Shown here: positions 33,311 through 43,365 of the stretch, in pieces
Position numbering within the stretch: the first letter of the stretch is position 1
How the letters are laid out: the number at the start of each line of letters is the position of its first letter
Origin: Nemophila menziesii
Lineage: Eukaryota; Streptophyta; Magnoliopsida; Boraginales; Hydrophyllaceae
Assembly: GCA_029959085.1 (NCBI GenBank)
Contig: JARWIR010000018.1
Span: 17,359,001 to 17,423,000 of the forward strand
Reading direction: 5' to 3'
DNA: 64,000 nucleotides
Made by a program: the position numbers and the translations under genes
Notes under the pieces: model-generated
The model's input: the letters and a program-made list of their open reading frames with translations, nothing else
Database searches by the model: none
Told to the model about the DNA's origin: nothing

Positions 33311-33324
33311 TGAGTTGGGGGTCT
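33311..33324 (+). other. Inner Athila polypurine tract
   Basis: TGAGTTGGGGGTCT immediately before the 3' LTR. Confidence 0.85.
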
Positions 33325-34820
33325 TGATGTCTCCTCATTTGTGATAATAAAATCTATTCATGAGACATCATTTTAGGCTTATTTATTAGTTTATAGGTAG
33401 ATTTTAGCTTAGTTTAGTGCACTTTCCTATTTTGGGTCTTGATTTAGAAACATAATATTTTTAGAGCATATTGGGTTTAATTGTTTATTTTGTGTGAAGC
33501 TTAAAAGATAATTATGGAGATTAATTAGAGTCCAAGTCAAAGACCACAACTTATGGAAAGAGATTTACATGGAAATTGGAGATAAGGAAACAAAGGCTAA
33601 AAATAGGAAAAGGAAAAGCTGCCTAAATCTGAGATTCTGCAGCACACGCCTAAAGAAGTGATGATTACTCCTACAAGGAAGCCGATTTTGGAAGATTCCT
33701 TTCATTGGGACATAGATAATTCTGTTACGATTCTTTTGGTATCTTATAGAGCTCAAACCGACCAATAACGAAGAAGATATGCTCAAACTAGTCCAGCAGT
33801 GTTTATCTTTATTTCCTTACGAATTTGAGTTGGGTTAGGAGTCCATTACATAACTTATCTCTAAAGAAACGAATTAGGTCAACCTCTACACTATAAATAC
33901 AGCATCTTAACACTCTTAAATCATCCTTGGTGAAACCTTAAGCCAAGAGGAAGCGTACAACACAAGAGAGAAGTCTGGAAGGAGCTGTTCATCATTATGT
34001 CTTCTTCTACCTTTAGATTTGTAATTTCTTTCTTTTCTTTCATGAACTAATTTTCTTTAGCTTGAGTTTTAGCATAAATGTATGAACCCTAGTTTTGATT
34101 GACATCTATCTAATTTGGGAATTTAATGTTTTAAATAGAATTATAGTTTTTATTCTCTGTTTATGTGTTTGGATTTATATTCAGTGTTCTTGTGGACTGC
34201 AGCCATTAGAATTACCATCTAGTAATTAGGTCACCATTGACAACGGTGTTTAATTGCATGTTTAGCACATAACGTCTAGTATTAGGTCTGATCTGACAAC
34301 CCAACCTAGCTAGATAATCACCATGGTTTAGTTCTTGTGACTATTTACCAATTACAGGAAAAGTTTACTTAGGAAGCCTTATTGACACAGGTAAATCCTA
34401 TTTGAAACTACCGATAGCGAATTGAGACCGATTAGGGAAATACTACATAATTCACCCTTACATGTTTAGAACGGCAAAACTAGTGGGGATTACATGCTAA
34501 TAACTCGAGCTATATTCTTAAATCACTTCTCTTTCATCTTTATTTTCTGTCTTTTAATTCTTAGTTTTAATTTAGTTAATTAGAAAACCAAACAAACATC
34601 TATTTGTCTTTACTTTTATTTGCGTTTAGTTAATCTAGCTTTAATTATTTACACTTGATATTTGCATAAGATTCCTCTAACCTTCGTAGTCTCTGCGGAA
34701 CGAATCTTAATATTTTAACTAAAAGTTGCATACGATCTGTATACTTGCAGAACCGTGTAGCTTTAGGGTGTTATTTGCACTTTATTTATATCTTATTTTA
34801 TCACACCCTAGGCCCCACCA
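33325..34820 (+). repeat. Inner Athila 3' LTR
   Basis: 1496 bp, TGATG...CCACCA, followed by the GTTGG duplication. About 19 substitutions relative to the 5' LTR. Confidence 0.9.
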
Positions 34821-34825
34821 GTTGG

Positions 34826-35637
34826 TCTACCTTCATGGTAAGACGTTCTGATTTATGTCATGAGTTAGTTTTAGATTTCTATTTAGTCCTTGTTAGCCGA
34901 GATAGTGAAGGTTTTGTTCCGATTAGAGGAAAGTTAGTTCCTTTCACAGTTGAGGAGATTAGAAACCACTTCCAGTTTAAGAATTTAATTGGACCTTGCA
35001 AGTATAGTGAAGCGGTTGCTAAACAAAAAATATTTGATGAGGAATTACTTTTTGAGCATGTTTTAGACAAGGAGAAAGTGCAATCACATAAGGGAGAATT
35101 GAAGGCACCTTGGCCTTACAAATATCTTCAATCGGATGCGAGAGTTTGGCACAATTTCCTTATTCCTAATGTCTTTGGAAACACAAGAACTTTGGATGTG
35201 ACTAAAAAGCACGCTCTACTTTTGGATTGTATTTTGAGAGAAGAAGAAGTAGATGTGGCATAGTTGATCTTTGTGGAGGTGATGCGATATTCGGTCTCTC
35301 CTAAATATCCTACTATGATCACGTGTCTTGTGCAAAAAGCGAATGTAACATTGGGTGAAGAATAGAAACTCGGATTTAAGAAGAGTTATATTGATAATGC
35401 TTGGATCAAGAAAATCTTGAGAGAAGCGGGTTCTACGCAAGTCTCGAAAGAAGAAAAGGAGCAAAGTTGGCAAGAGAAGATGGAGGAGCGTTTAAACAAT
35501 TTCGAAGAAGCTCAAACTTCCTTAGCCAATGATGTGGCACAGCTTAAAGCCAATCAAGTGCACATCATGAAACTCCTTGAGCAATTAACGAAAGATCAAG
35601 CAAATCCTATCTTGGATGTCGATAATGCGAGGCAATA
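34826..35637 (+). pseudogene. Outer Athila 3' ORF, C-terminal half (PF20167-like plant transposon domain)
   Basis: Continues the ORF after the inner element and its GTTGG duplication: FMVRRSDLCHELVLDFY, VPFTVEEIRNHF, SDARVWHNFLIPN and KKHALLLDCIL. The ARVWHNF segment and the helical layout resemble the putative plant transposon protein domain (PF20167) common in Athila 3' ORFs. Stops occur at about 35261 and 35362. The tail (35417-35637) is a predicted coiled coil (EERLNNFEEAQTSLAND, MKLLEQL). The role in the element is not known to me; Athila 3' ORFs are often called env-like. Confidence 0.65.
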
Positions 35638-37196
35638 GCCTCGAGAGTATGTTCTCTTTCTTCCTTACCATTTCTATAAATGCTTTTATCTGCTAATTTT
35701 AATTTTTGTTTCGAGTCTTTTTCGAGTCGTGGGGACACGTCTCATTTTTGAGTTGGGGGTGTGGGGATTCGCTGTTTCTCATCTCCATTTTTTCTGTTTT
35801 TAGGTAGAAATTAAAATTTTTGATGCATGGAATTAGATGTAGAGTGTGTTTAATAGCTTGAAAGCATAAGCTCAGTGAATTGATGATAGTAAGTAGCATG
35901 TTTATGAGCTATTTTATTTTGTATGCTTTGAAGTATTTGCAGGAAAACACACATTGATAGTAAAGAAAAGATTAGTGAGCAATGCGATAGAAAGTATGTT
36001 CGATCTCAGGGAGCCTTGAGTAGTGTGTAGACTGTGAGATCCAAGCTAGTTGATAAACCCATTTGATGAAAGTGCTAAAGGTAAATTACATGGTGTAGAA
36101 AGTGATTAAGGCAATTCTTTCATATTGAAGCCACTTGAAGCCTTTTTATACCTTCTCACCTTGTTATTTGATTTTATATGCTATATCCATCTCAGCCCCT
36201 TCTAGCCTTTCTAAAGCTTTTATTTAAACATATTATAATCCATATCCCTTTAGATTATAGGACTTTTCCATATGACCGGCACTCGAATCGCGATGCATAG
36301 ACAGTTGTTTTAGAGCTTGAGTTTGGGGTGGTGGGTCCACCATTATGGGAAATATTATTGGGTTGGGATTTTTGAGCTTATTAATTGTGCTCTATTCTTT
36401 ATATTGATGATGATTCACAGATTTGTGTTGTAACCCTTTGCCGGGGTAATAGTGAATGAAAAAGATGCTACGAGCTACAATTGCCTACAAGGGCATAAGA
36501 AGAAAAAATATATATGAGAAAAATAGCATGACATCTCAACATTAAAAGGGAGTCATAGCTATACAAAAGAAAAAAATTATTTGAAAAAATATATATATTC
36601 GGACCAGCAAAGATGAATTTTTATGTGAACATCTTATGCTTTAATTGGGTTATAGGGGATGCTACTTTGTGCATCAAATAATTCATTGGGTTGAGTGAGA
36701 AACGTTTTATGAGAGTAACTCAAGCTCTAGGGCGATTTGTTGATGGCTAGTGAGGAGAGAGCCAAAAGCTCACTCTAAATTATCCAAATATACTATCATA
36801 TCGTCCCTAAGCCTAAATTACAACCTTAAAGACCTTTTGATTCTTTGATATGTAATTGAGAAGTGATTGATCCAATAGAGAGTAGTTAAATGGATCTTTG
36901 AATACTAGTGAAGTTTGATGAACAATCTATAGCTTCCTTGGTGAACTGAGTAAAGTTCCAATTCTTCTTACATTGCGTACTAATCAGATCTTGAATTCAA
37001 GCCGTGTTGACTATGGATATGAGAAGTGTGCACGTATGTAGTTTATAAATATTACTGCATGAAATTTCTTGAGTAATTGCTTTATGTCTATTCTATATAT
37101 TCTGCTATGTTCTTCCCATTGTGTTGAAAATTACCTAGGTGTGTATTTAGAGACTTCCCTTTGTTTTTATCTTTATTGTATCGGGACGATACAACT
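35638..37196 (+). other. Outer Athila 3' non-coding region
   Basis: About 1.55 kb without a gene. It contains TTCGAGTCGTGGGGACAC followed by TTGAGTTGGGGGTGTGGGG (35746-35767), a GAGTTTGGGGTGGTGGG tract (36318-36335) and ACCCTTTGCCGGGGTAATAG (near 36431), each found at corresponding places in the inner element and in reverse in the elements at 58695-61140 or 63196-64000. Confidence 0.7.
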
Positions 37197-37211
37197 TTGA
37201 GTTGGGGGTCT
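37197..37211 (+). other. Outer Athila polypurine tract
   Basis: TTGAGTTGGGGGTCT lies directly before the 3' LTR start at 37212. Confidence 0.8.
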
Positions 37212-38384
37212 TGATGTCTCCCTATTTGTCATGAATTAATCCTAGTTGGAGACATCATTTTTAGTGATATAAAAGTCATATTAGTCGTTTTTCTTGAGAA
37301 ATGCTACACTTTCCTATTTTGAGTCTTGATTAAGTAAATTATTGTTTTTAGAGCATATTGGGTTTAATTATTTATTTAGTGTGAAGCTTTAAAGATCATT
37401 ATGGAGATTAATTAGATTCCAAGTCAAAGACTAAGAGATATGGAAAGAGATGAGCATGTAAATTGGAGATAAGGAAAGAAAAGCTAAAATCATGGAAAAG
37501 GAAAAGCTGCCATAATCCTGAATTTCACCACCCACGACCACAAATCAGCTTATATCTCAAAATCGTTGTGGAATCTGGAGAAACGGTCAAGATAAAAAAT
37601 TGAAGATCTTTCCGAGACGATGAATTTCGACTACTCATACGCGTCAAACGGATGAGTATTGAATCTGCTAGGACCAAAACTAAAACGTGCCTGATTTCAT
37701 GTTTTAGGGTTACGAATTTGAGTTGGGCTTGGAGTCCACTACTTACCTTCTCCTTCAAGAAAACGAATTAGGGCTTCTATACACCTATAAATACACCCTT
37801 ATATCACTTAGAAATCATCCTTGCCTCATAGTAATTAGTCTTTAGGTTTATTATCATCAGAATTATTGTAGAGAGCAAGATGATGTCTTTTATTATTCCT
37901 TTTAGTTTATTTTCTTCAGGTATGAACTAAACTTCCCATAGCTTGGGTTTTGCATCATGTATAATCTATAAATTCTATTTTCTTTCTATCTAAGTTTCTT
38001 TGGGAATTATATGTTTTAATCTGATATTAGCTTCTTACCTATATATTTGTTTATGTATTTTGAATTATTGCCTGTCCTAGAATTGATCACTTTAGGCTTT
38101 CTTAATATTAGTTAGATGTTCACCTTAGCTGGGTGTCTAATTATTGAAACACCACATAACGTCTAATGTCGATATTGGTCTTGACAACACTAATTCTAGC
38201 TAGATAGTCATTAGGGTATAACTGAATCACTATCATCATGTTTGGAATTAAATTGCTTAGGGCCTTGGTAGCGCTTGATAGCCCTAGGTTTAGGCTGCCT
38301 CATGATGTGTCCGTAGCCCCCTTAGTCGCTCTCCTGGTCTAAGGTATGGGAATTTAGAATCCTAACTAAGTATCTAAGAGCTAA
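37212..38384 (+). repeat. Outer Athila 3' LTR, truncated
   Basis: TGATGTCTCCC start. It matches the first about 1.17 kb of the 5' LTR up to AAGAGCTAA, then homology stops abruptly and LINE sequence begins. Confidence 0.85.
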
Positions 38385-39830
38385 CTCTTCACATGTAGTA
38401 GCTACTTCTATTTGGAAAATGATATGGAATCAGTATGCCGCTCCTAAGATTAGGAACTTTAGTGTAAAGTAGTAAGAAATCTCCCTTCTACTAATGATAA
38501 TGTGTACTCCTTCCGTTCCACTGAAATTGTCCACTTACTAAAAATAATGTTCCAAATATATTGTCCATTTAAGAGTTCAAGACACTTTTTTTCCTACTTT
38601 TTCCACTATTACCCTTATTAAAATATTGAAATTTATATTTCCAATACACATTTAAGATATCAAGATACTTTATTAGGGGTATTTTTGTAATGGTGAATGC
38701 ATTTATTATGTTTCTTAATATATGTGAAAAGCTAAGTGGACAAATTAAGTGGAACGGAGGGAGTATAAAAGGAAATTTATTAACAGCCCAATATGCGATT
38801 TATGTAATAAAGAAAATGAAAACTCAGAACATATGCTACTATATTGTGATTGGGTTAGAGCAGTATGGTTTGCCTCCCCCTTTACTTTGTTAACTTGCAA
38901 CCAATTCACCTTTAAAGTGGATATATGGATGGAAAATTTGACATAAAAAGGAAAGGATATTAAACCTATTAATAAGTTTATGATGGAACACATCTGTACT
39001 CTTTTCTGGCATATCTGGTAAGATTGATGTGCCTATAAATATAAAAACAAGAAAACTGGCCCTATGAGAACTATAGAAAGTGAAAAAAAGGAATGGGAAG
39101 AATATCAAAAAACTAATTATCCTAAGGATGTGATTAATTTACTGGAGGATAATAAGAATTATACTAATAATTCAACTAATGCGAGTAACAAAGAGTTAAG
39201 AAAAACTGATTCTGAGAAGGTAAGAAATAATAATTACGAGGAGATGATTGTTGAGAATAATAGTAAGAATAATGCGAGATGGATTCCCCCACCAAAAAAG
39301 TGTATTAAGATTGATTGTGACGCGACAACAGGATTTAATAAATGTGTTATATCTTGTGTATCCAGGGACTCAACAGGAAAAGTTATTGATTGAAAAGCAT
39401 GGGATATAGCTGCTGAAACTCCAAAGGATGCAGAGGCTCTTGGTATTCTTTAAGCGTGTCTAATAGCTCGAGATTTTACTGATCAAAGAGTTATTATCAA
39501 AAACGACTTCCTTCAAGTCGTGTTTCCCTCAGAGAATAGGCAGCCTATTATTTCTCCCATTATTTGTAATATTATTAAAAGTATTTATTTAGTTTTAGAA
39601 ACTTGTAATCCTATTTTTCGATGGGTTAATCGTAATAGGAATAAACTAGCTGAGGGATAGCCAAGCATAAGCTAAGTGGCAACATGTTAGGCTCGTGTTT
39701 AGACACGTACCCGAGTAGGTTAGTGAATATAATTAAGGAAGAAACTGTTCCCTCGGGAATAAGATAATTTTGTAATAACTTTTTTTAATTTTATGGAGTA
39801 AGGTTTGGAACAAAAAAAAAACAACATACT
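38385..39830 (+). pseudogene. LINE (non-LTR retrotransposon) 3' fragment: zf-RVT and RNase H
   Basis: Begins abruptly at the truncated Athila LTR. IWKMIWNQYAAPKIRNFSVK is the start of the reverse-transcriptase zinc-binding domain. After a MITE insertion it resumes with SPICDLCNKENENSEHMLLY and CDWVRAVWF. An RNase H-like segment follows: IKIDCDATTGFNKC, ISCVSRDSTGKVID, DAEALGIL, VIIKNDFLQV and FRWVNRNRNKLAEG. Several stops break it. An A-run at about 39811-39820 may be the LINE tail. It is severely 5'-truncated, with no RT palm in the window. Confidence 0.75.
38507..38763. mobile_element. Stowaway-like MITE inside the LINE fragment, 257 bp
   Basis: CTCCTTCCGTTCCACT on the left and AGTGGAACGGAGGGAG on the right, flanked by TA (38505-38506 and 38764-38765), the Stowaway (Tc1/mariner) signature. 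It splits the zinc-binding domain of the LINE. Confidence 0.85.
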
Positions 39831-39839
39831 ATTTCCTTA

Positions 39840-40177
39840 CTTCCTCAGTTCCACAAAATTTATCCATATACTGAAAACATTGTTCTAAAAATATTATTCA
39901 CTTAGTATTTTAAAATAATTTTCATTATTATCCTTACTTAAACTTTTATTTATAAAAAATTAATATATTTGTTTATTACTAATTATACATTTCTAAATAT
40001 TAGAAAAGACATATATAGTTAAAAATACCCCACAATAAAGAATTATTAATAAGTATCATTGTATTTTTTATTGGAATAATATCAACTTTATAAAAAGTGT
40101 TTTTGTAATGTTAAAATTAATAATGATATTTTGTAATTTGTGTAAAAAAGTAAACATATTTTATGGAAAAGAGGGAG
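39840..40177. mobile_element. Second Stowaway-like MITE, 338 bp
   Basis: CTTCCTCAGTTCCACAAAAT at the left and the complement of CTCCCTCTTTTCCATAAAAT at the right, flanked by TA on both sides. It is diverged and very AT-rich inside. Confidence 0.7.
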
Positions 40178-40393
40178 TATATGGTATGATTTTAATTAAA
40201 AATTAAATTAAATTAAATTTAAAACAAAAATAATTATTATTATTAAGTTTAAATAAGAAAAAGGTATGCTATACCACTATTATAATAGTTAATAGTTACC
40301 TAATTGAATTGAAATCGGTATATTCCCTTAATAATTAAAAATTAGTTAATTAATTTGGGTATTTAATGAAAACTTTTTTAGTTTATTAGATAA

Positions 40394-40566
40394 GTAATGA
40401 TATATACTATCCAAATTCGTACCACTCAATATACCACTCATGATGTGGCATTATCTGAGTGGAAGTAAAAACGTCATTCAAAACAAAATAATAAATAGAC
40501 TGACGATTTACTTCCACTTAAATAACGCCACGTCATGGGTGGTATTTGGGTGGTATATATCATTAC
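40394..40566. mobile_element. Short inverted-repeat MITE, copy 1, just upstream of the PLATZ-like gene
   Basis: Ends GTAATGATATATAC and GTATATATCATTAC are perfect inverted repeats. Inside them ACCACTCAT...ATGTGGC and GCCACGTCATGGGTGGT extend the imperfect pairing. About 173 bp, non-coding. The same family recurs at 57881-58055. The target duplication could not be resolved, so the superfamily is left open. Confidence 0.7.
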
Positions 40567-40576
40567 TATTATGCTC

Positions 40577-40600
40577 TCACTCTATATATATTACATATAA
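40577..40600 (+). promoter_or_regulatory. Possible TATA region of the PLATZ-like gene
   Basis: CACTCTATATATATTACATA lies about 55-70 bases before the ATG and directly after the MITE end. The position is plausible for a core promoter; nothing else supports it. Confidence 0.3.
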
Positions 40601-40647
40601 TAGTACTAGTAAACCTAGATTTTTTATCCACTTGGTGCTAAAGTAAG

Positions 40648-40999
40648 ATGGCAAATATTTCAGAGTGGTTAGTTCGTTTTGTACGAAGCAATTTCTACAC
40701 AACTGTTGCGGAGATTGGGTGTCAAGAATTTTCCTTTTGTTGCGATTGCATAAATGAACCTTTCTGTCACATGTGCGACCATAACATCCATCAAGGCCAT
40801 CGACTAATAACGGTTCGTTTTTCTCCTATACCATGTATAATTAATTTCTGTTTGCAGGGGCGGAGGCACATTGTCGCTTGGGGGGTCCATGGTCCCCCTG
40901 ACTTTTCAAAAAAAAAAAACCATTTGGCCCCCCTAATTTTTAAAACTTATTTTGTTAGAATTTAAATTGTTTTATTTATATGAGTTTGTTTTTGTTTTT

Positions 41000-41030
<31 letters not shown>

Positions 41031-41523
41031 CATATATTATTTTATATTAAAAAAAGAATTTATAGAATTTTTATGATTATCGAGACTTATATTCCGATAT
41101 TTATACAATATAGGGATCTATAGTGCATATTTGCATAATATATATACTTACAAATGAAATACGACAATTTTTTTTGCCAACCCTAACAACAATTCTTGAC
41201 TCTGTCTTGACCGTTTTTAACTAATTTTTTTCTTATTTTAGGTTGGAAGGGTTTCTGGTCGAATGGTCGTTGAAGCTGAAAAGGTTAAGAATTTATTCAG
41301 TGTTGATGGTATTCAAGTTTATTTCATGAAATCTACACCTCTTGTGTGTATTCAATCACAGCCGAGTAGTTCTACTACACCTACCGGAGATTGCAAGACA
41401 TGCAAGGCACATATTGATGGAAAATTTCATTTTTGTTCAATTTGTTGCAAAGTGGATTATTATTTAAACAACCGTAGAAGTTTAAAAAGAAAAAACAACC
41501 CTTCACGCGATCCTGCCCATTGA
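40648..41523 (+). CDS. PLATZ-like zinc-binding factor, two exons
   Basis: Exon 1 starts at ATG 40648 and runs to about 40818 (MANISEWLVRF, then SFCCDCINEPFCHMC and HQGHRLIT). The proposed donor is at ACG/GTTCGT and the acceptor is TTATTTTAG at 41241. Exon 2 is 41242-41523 (VSGRMVVEAEKVKNLF, GIQVYFMKSTPLVC, CKTCKAHIDGKFHFC, CCKVDYYL, then a basic tail and stop). Cys/His spacing and order match the PLATZ family of plant AT-rich-DNA-binding transcription factors, which act in the nucleus. It is shorter than usual (about 150 aa) and the first Cys-His pair of the family is not evident. The intron holds the start of a hAT-like element. It could be functional or decaying; the exact donor is uncertain. 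Confidence 0.7.
40858..40945. mobile_element. hAT-like element end in the PLATZ intron
   Basis: CAGGGGCGGAGGCAC followed by a GGGGGGTCC / GGTCCCCC inverted pair, the same kind of end as the hAT element at 8669. The matching right end and an 8-bp duplication were not found, so only one end is reported. Confidence 0.45.
41008..41030. repeat. (TA)n microsatellite
   Basis: About 23 bases of alternating TA in the PLATZ intron. Confidence 0.9.
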
Positions 41524-42270
41524 TGGTGTTTGATAATGGCATTCCGAAATTTTTTATAGTGATTTGTCTTTCTTTGTTTGTCTAGTACTTGAACTTATAT
41601 ACTGGATTTTTATTTAATTATTGACCAATCTAGATTTCACTGTATCTTTTGTTTATTTGATTGATACCGTTTGTAAAAGTGGGAAGATACTTGAGTAAAC
41701 CTACACTACTTAAATTACTATGCTTTGGTCCTTTTCTTTTTAACTTATTCCTTCTTTTTCTGTTTGATTTTATAGCATTGATGATATATTTTGACAAAAA
41801 AAATGTACTGATGATATACGCTCGTATTACCAGTACTGAATACTGTGAAATTACATTTCTTTTGGATATAAAGAAATTATGCCAATTTTTCTTCCAAAAT
41901 AATTACACAGGATTATTTTTTTTAAAAAATATTATTTTTATATAATCTTATCACACTTTTTTTAATAAAAAATCTTTTTTTTTCAAATTATTATGAAAAT
42001 CAAACTTAGTTGTTTAAATTATAGATGTTAATATTATAAATAAATAATATAATTAGGTGGATGTCCAAAAGGCAAAGGTCTTTCATATTTATTTCTTATA
42101 ACTGTGACAAGTGGAAGGTCACTGTTTACCCTATAAATATAGGATTATTTCTTTGTAATAGAGTTAGTAGTTTTTGGAAATATAAGAAACAAATTCTTCC
42201 TTATATTTATCTTCTTCTTTCTTCAGTTTATAGCATATTATTAGCACGAATAATTCTCTTTTGTCAAAGT
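41524..42270. other. No gene seen
   Basis: Strongly AT-rich; short open frames here lack recognisable content. It probably includes the PLATZ-like gene's 3' untranslated part. Confidence 0.5.
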
Positions 42271-42271
42271 G

Positions 42272-42350
42272 AAGCAGGATAGTCTAGAAGGTAAAGTCAT
42301 TTGTCAACAAAGTAGATTGCTTGTGTTCGAATCACGAATTGGTTAATTTA
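42272..42350 (+). other. tRNA-derived SINE-like segment
   Basis: GGATAGTCTAGAAGGTAAAG is A-box-like and TGTTCGAATCACGAA is B-box-like, about 35 bases apart. There is no convincing cloverleaf and no target duplication was resolved. Confidence 0.4.
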
Positions 42351-42529
42351 ATTTTATGTCTAATGTTTTTAATTGTAATTTTCGTTTTATTCTTATTATT
42401 TTAAATTTGGTGTTTGTGATATTTTCTTTTTTTGGCAACTTATGTATTTCAATGGCTGGAAGCCTATTGTAATTTTTTTTATGGCCTGAAGCTAATTATT
42501 AATTTTTAAAGGGCTCAAACCCTCTATAA

Positions 42530-42640
42530 AATTCAAAAGCCCGAAACTAAGATTAATATTGTAGACTCGAAGTCTCAAAATCAATTCAAAAGCCCGAAAG
42601 CTAAAATTAATGTTGTAGACTCGAAGTCTCAATTAAGAGT
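42530..42640. repeat. Short tandem duplication
   Basis: A unit of about 50 bp, AAAAGCCCGAAA...TTGTAGACTCGAAGTCTCAA, occurs twice in a row with small differences. It contains the palindrome GACTCGAAGTC. Confidence 0.7.
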
Positions 42641-42749
42641 AATATAGATGATGTTATATGTAGATTTATTTATCATCCTGAAATAAAAAATAAAATCGGT
42701 AAAACTTTGAGTAACATGAGGGATTTGAACTTGAGACCCCTGATAGTAC

Positions 42750-42900
42750 AATATTAAAAATGTTTTTAAAAACATTTTTAAAACATTTTTTTAATATTTG
42801 AGTTATAAATAAAATATCTAACTCAAATATCTAAATGTTTTTTTAAAAAAATGTTTTAAAAATGTTTTTTTAATATTTGAGTTATATTTTATTTATTTGT
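42750..42900. repeat. AT-rich inverted repeat with nested palindromes
   Basis: AACATTTTTTTAATATTTGA / GTTA on the left pairs with TAACTCAAATATCTAAATGT / TTTT on the right, so a long hairpin is possible. A repeat of the left arm follows at about 42860-42890. No coding content. Confidence 0.55.
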
Positions 42901-43365
42901 TTGTTTAAAATAATAAATTATTTATTTCTTGACTCACTAAAATTATTTCGTTCATACTTAATTAGTTGTTTTTTTATATTGTTATATGTTAGACTGTTAT
43001 TGATAAAATGTTTATCTTCTATTGATTTAGTCATACAAATACAATTCAGACATATAAAATATACTGATTAAATAAATTACAAGTTATAATAAAATAAATT
43101 GTTACAAGTATAATTGGAATAATATATAACAGAGTACATTGCAACAACACCAAAAGAAGGACATGTGTGAAAAAAGAGGGGTTGGTGGTTGTGCCCATAG
43201 AATTTAGGCTGTCTACTTACCTTATCAGTAAGTAGCGTGAAATGCATACTCAGAAAAGGATCAAGCCACCACGTAGTTCTTTTAACCCCCTTGGTAAAAG
43301 TGTTAGTAATTTTTTTGATAAATAACTTTAAATATAAATCTACGGAAAGAACTCACAACTCGTCT
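42901..43365. other. No gene seen
   Basis: AT-rich stretch downstream (on the minus strand) of the hAT transposase relic. No supported feature. Confidence 0.5.

Larger units (their letters stand above)
23540..34820 (+). mobile_element. Inner Athila-lineage element with gag and pol, nested in the outer element
   Basis: LTRs 23540-25036 (1497 bp) and 33325-34820 (1496 bp), TGATG...CCACCA, with a perfect 5-bp duplication GTTGG (23535-23539 and 34821-34825). Order: LTR, tRNA-Asp primer-binding site, gag, protease, RT, RNase H, integrase, hairpin array, accessory ORF, long 3' non-coding region, polypurine tract, LTR. The LTRs differ at about 19 positions plus one indel (about 1.3%, by eye). The coding region has one frameshift and several in-frame stops, so this copy is not autonomous as it stands. 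Confidence 0.95.
17618..38384 (+). mobile_element. Outer Athila-lineage Ty3/Gypsy element, pol core missing, nested insertion inside
   Basis: 5' LTR 17618-19153, tRNA-Asp primer-binding site, decayed gag, protease-like region joined directly to an integrase C-terminal-like piece, GC-rich hairpin array, 3' ORF, long 3' non-coding region, polypurine tract and a 3' LTR truncated at about 38384. There is no RT, RNase H or integrase catalytic domain. A second Athila element (23540-34820) is inserted in the 3' ORF. The two LTRs differ at about 44 of about 1170 comparable positions (about 3.8%, counted by eye). The base before the 5' LTR belongs to GATAT; the truncated 3' end prevents a duplication check. 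Confidence 0.85.

Noticed and set aside
40394..40566. Assignment of the small MITE to a superfamily
   Set aside because: Neither copy shows a clear target duplication, so any superfamily name would be a guess.
42272..42350. Genuine tRNA gene
   Set aside because: Only box-like motifs are visible; no paired acceptor, D, anticodon and T stems could be drawn.
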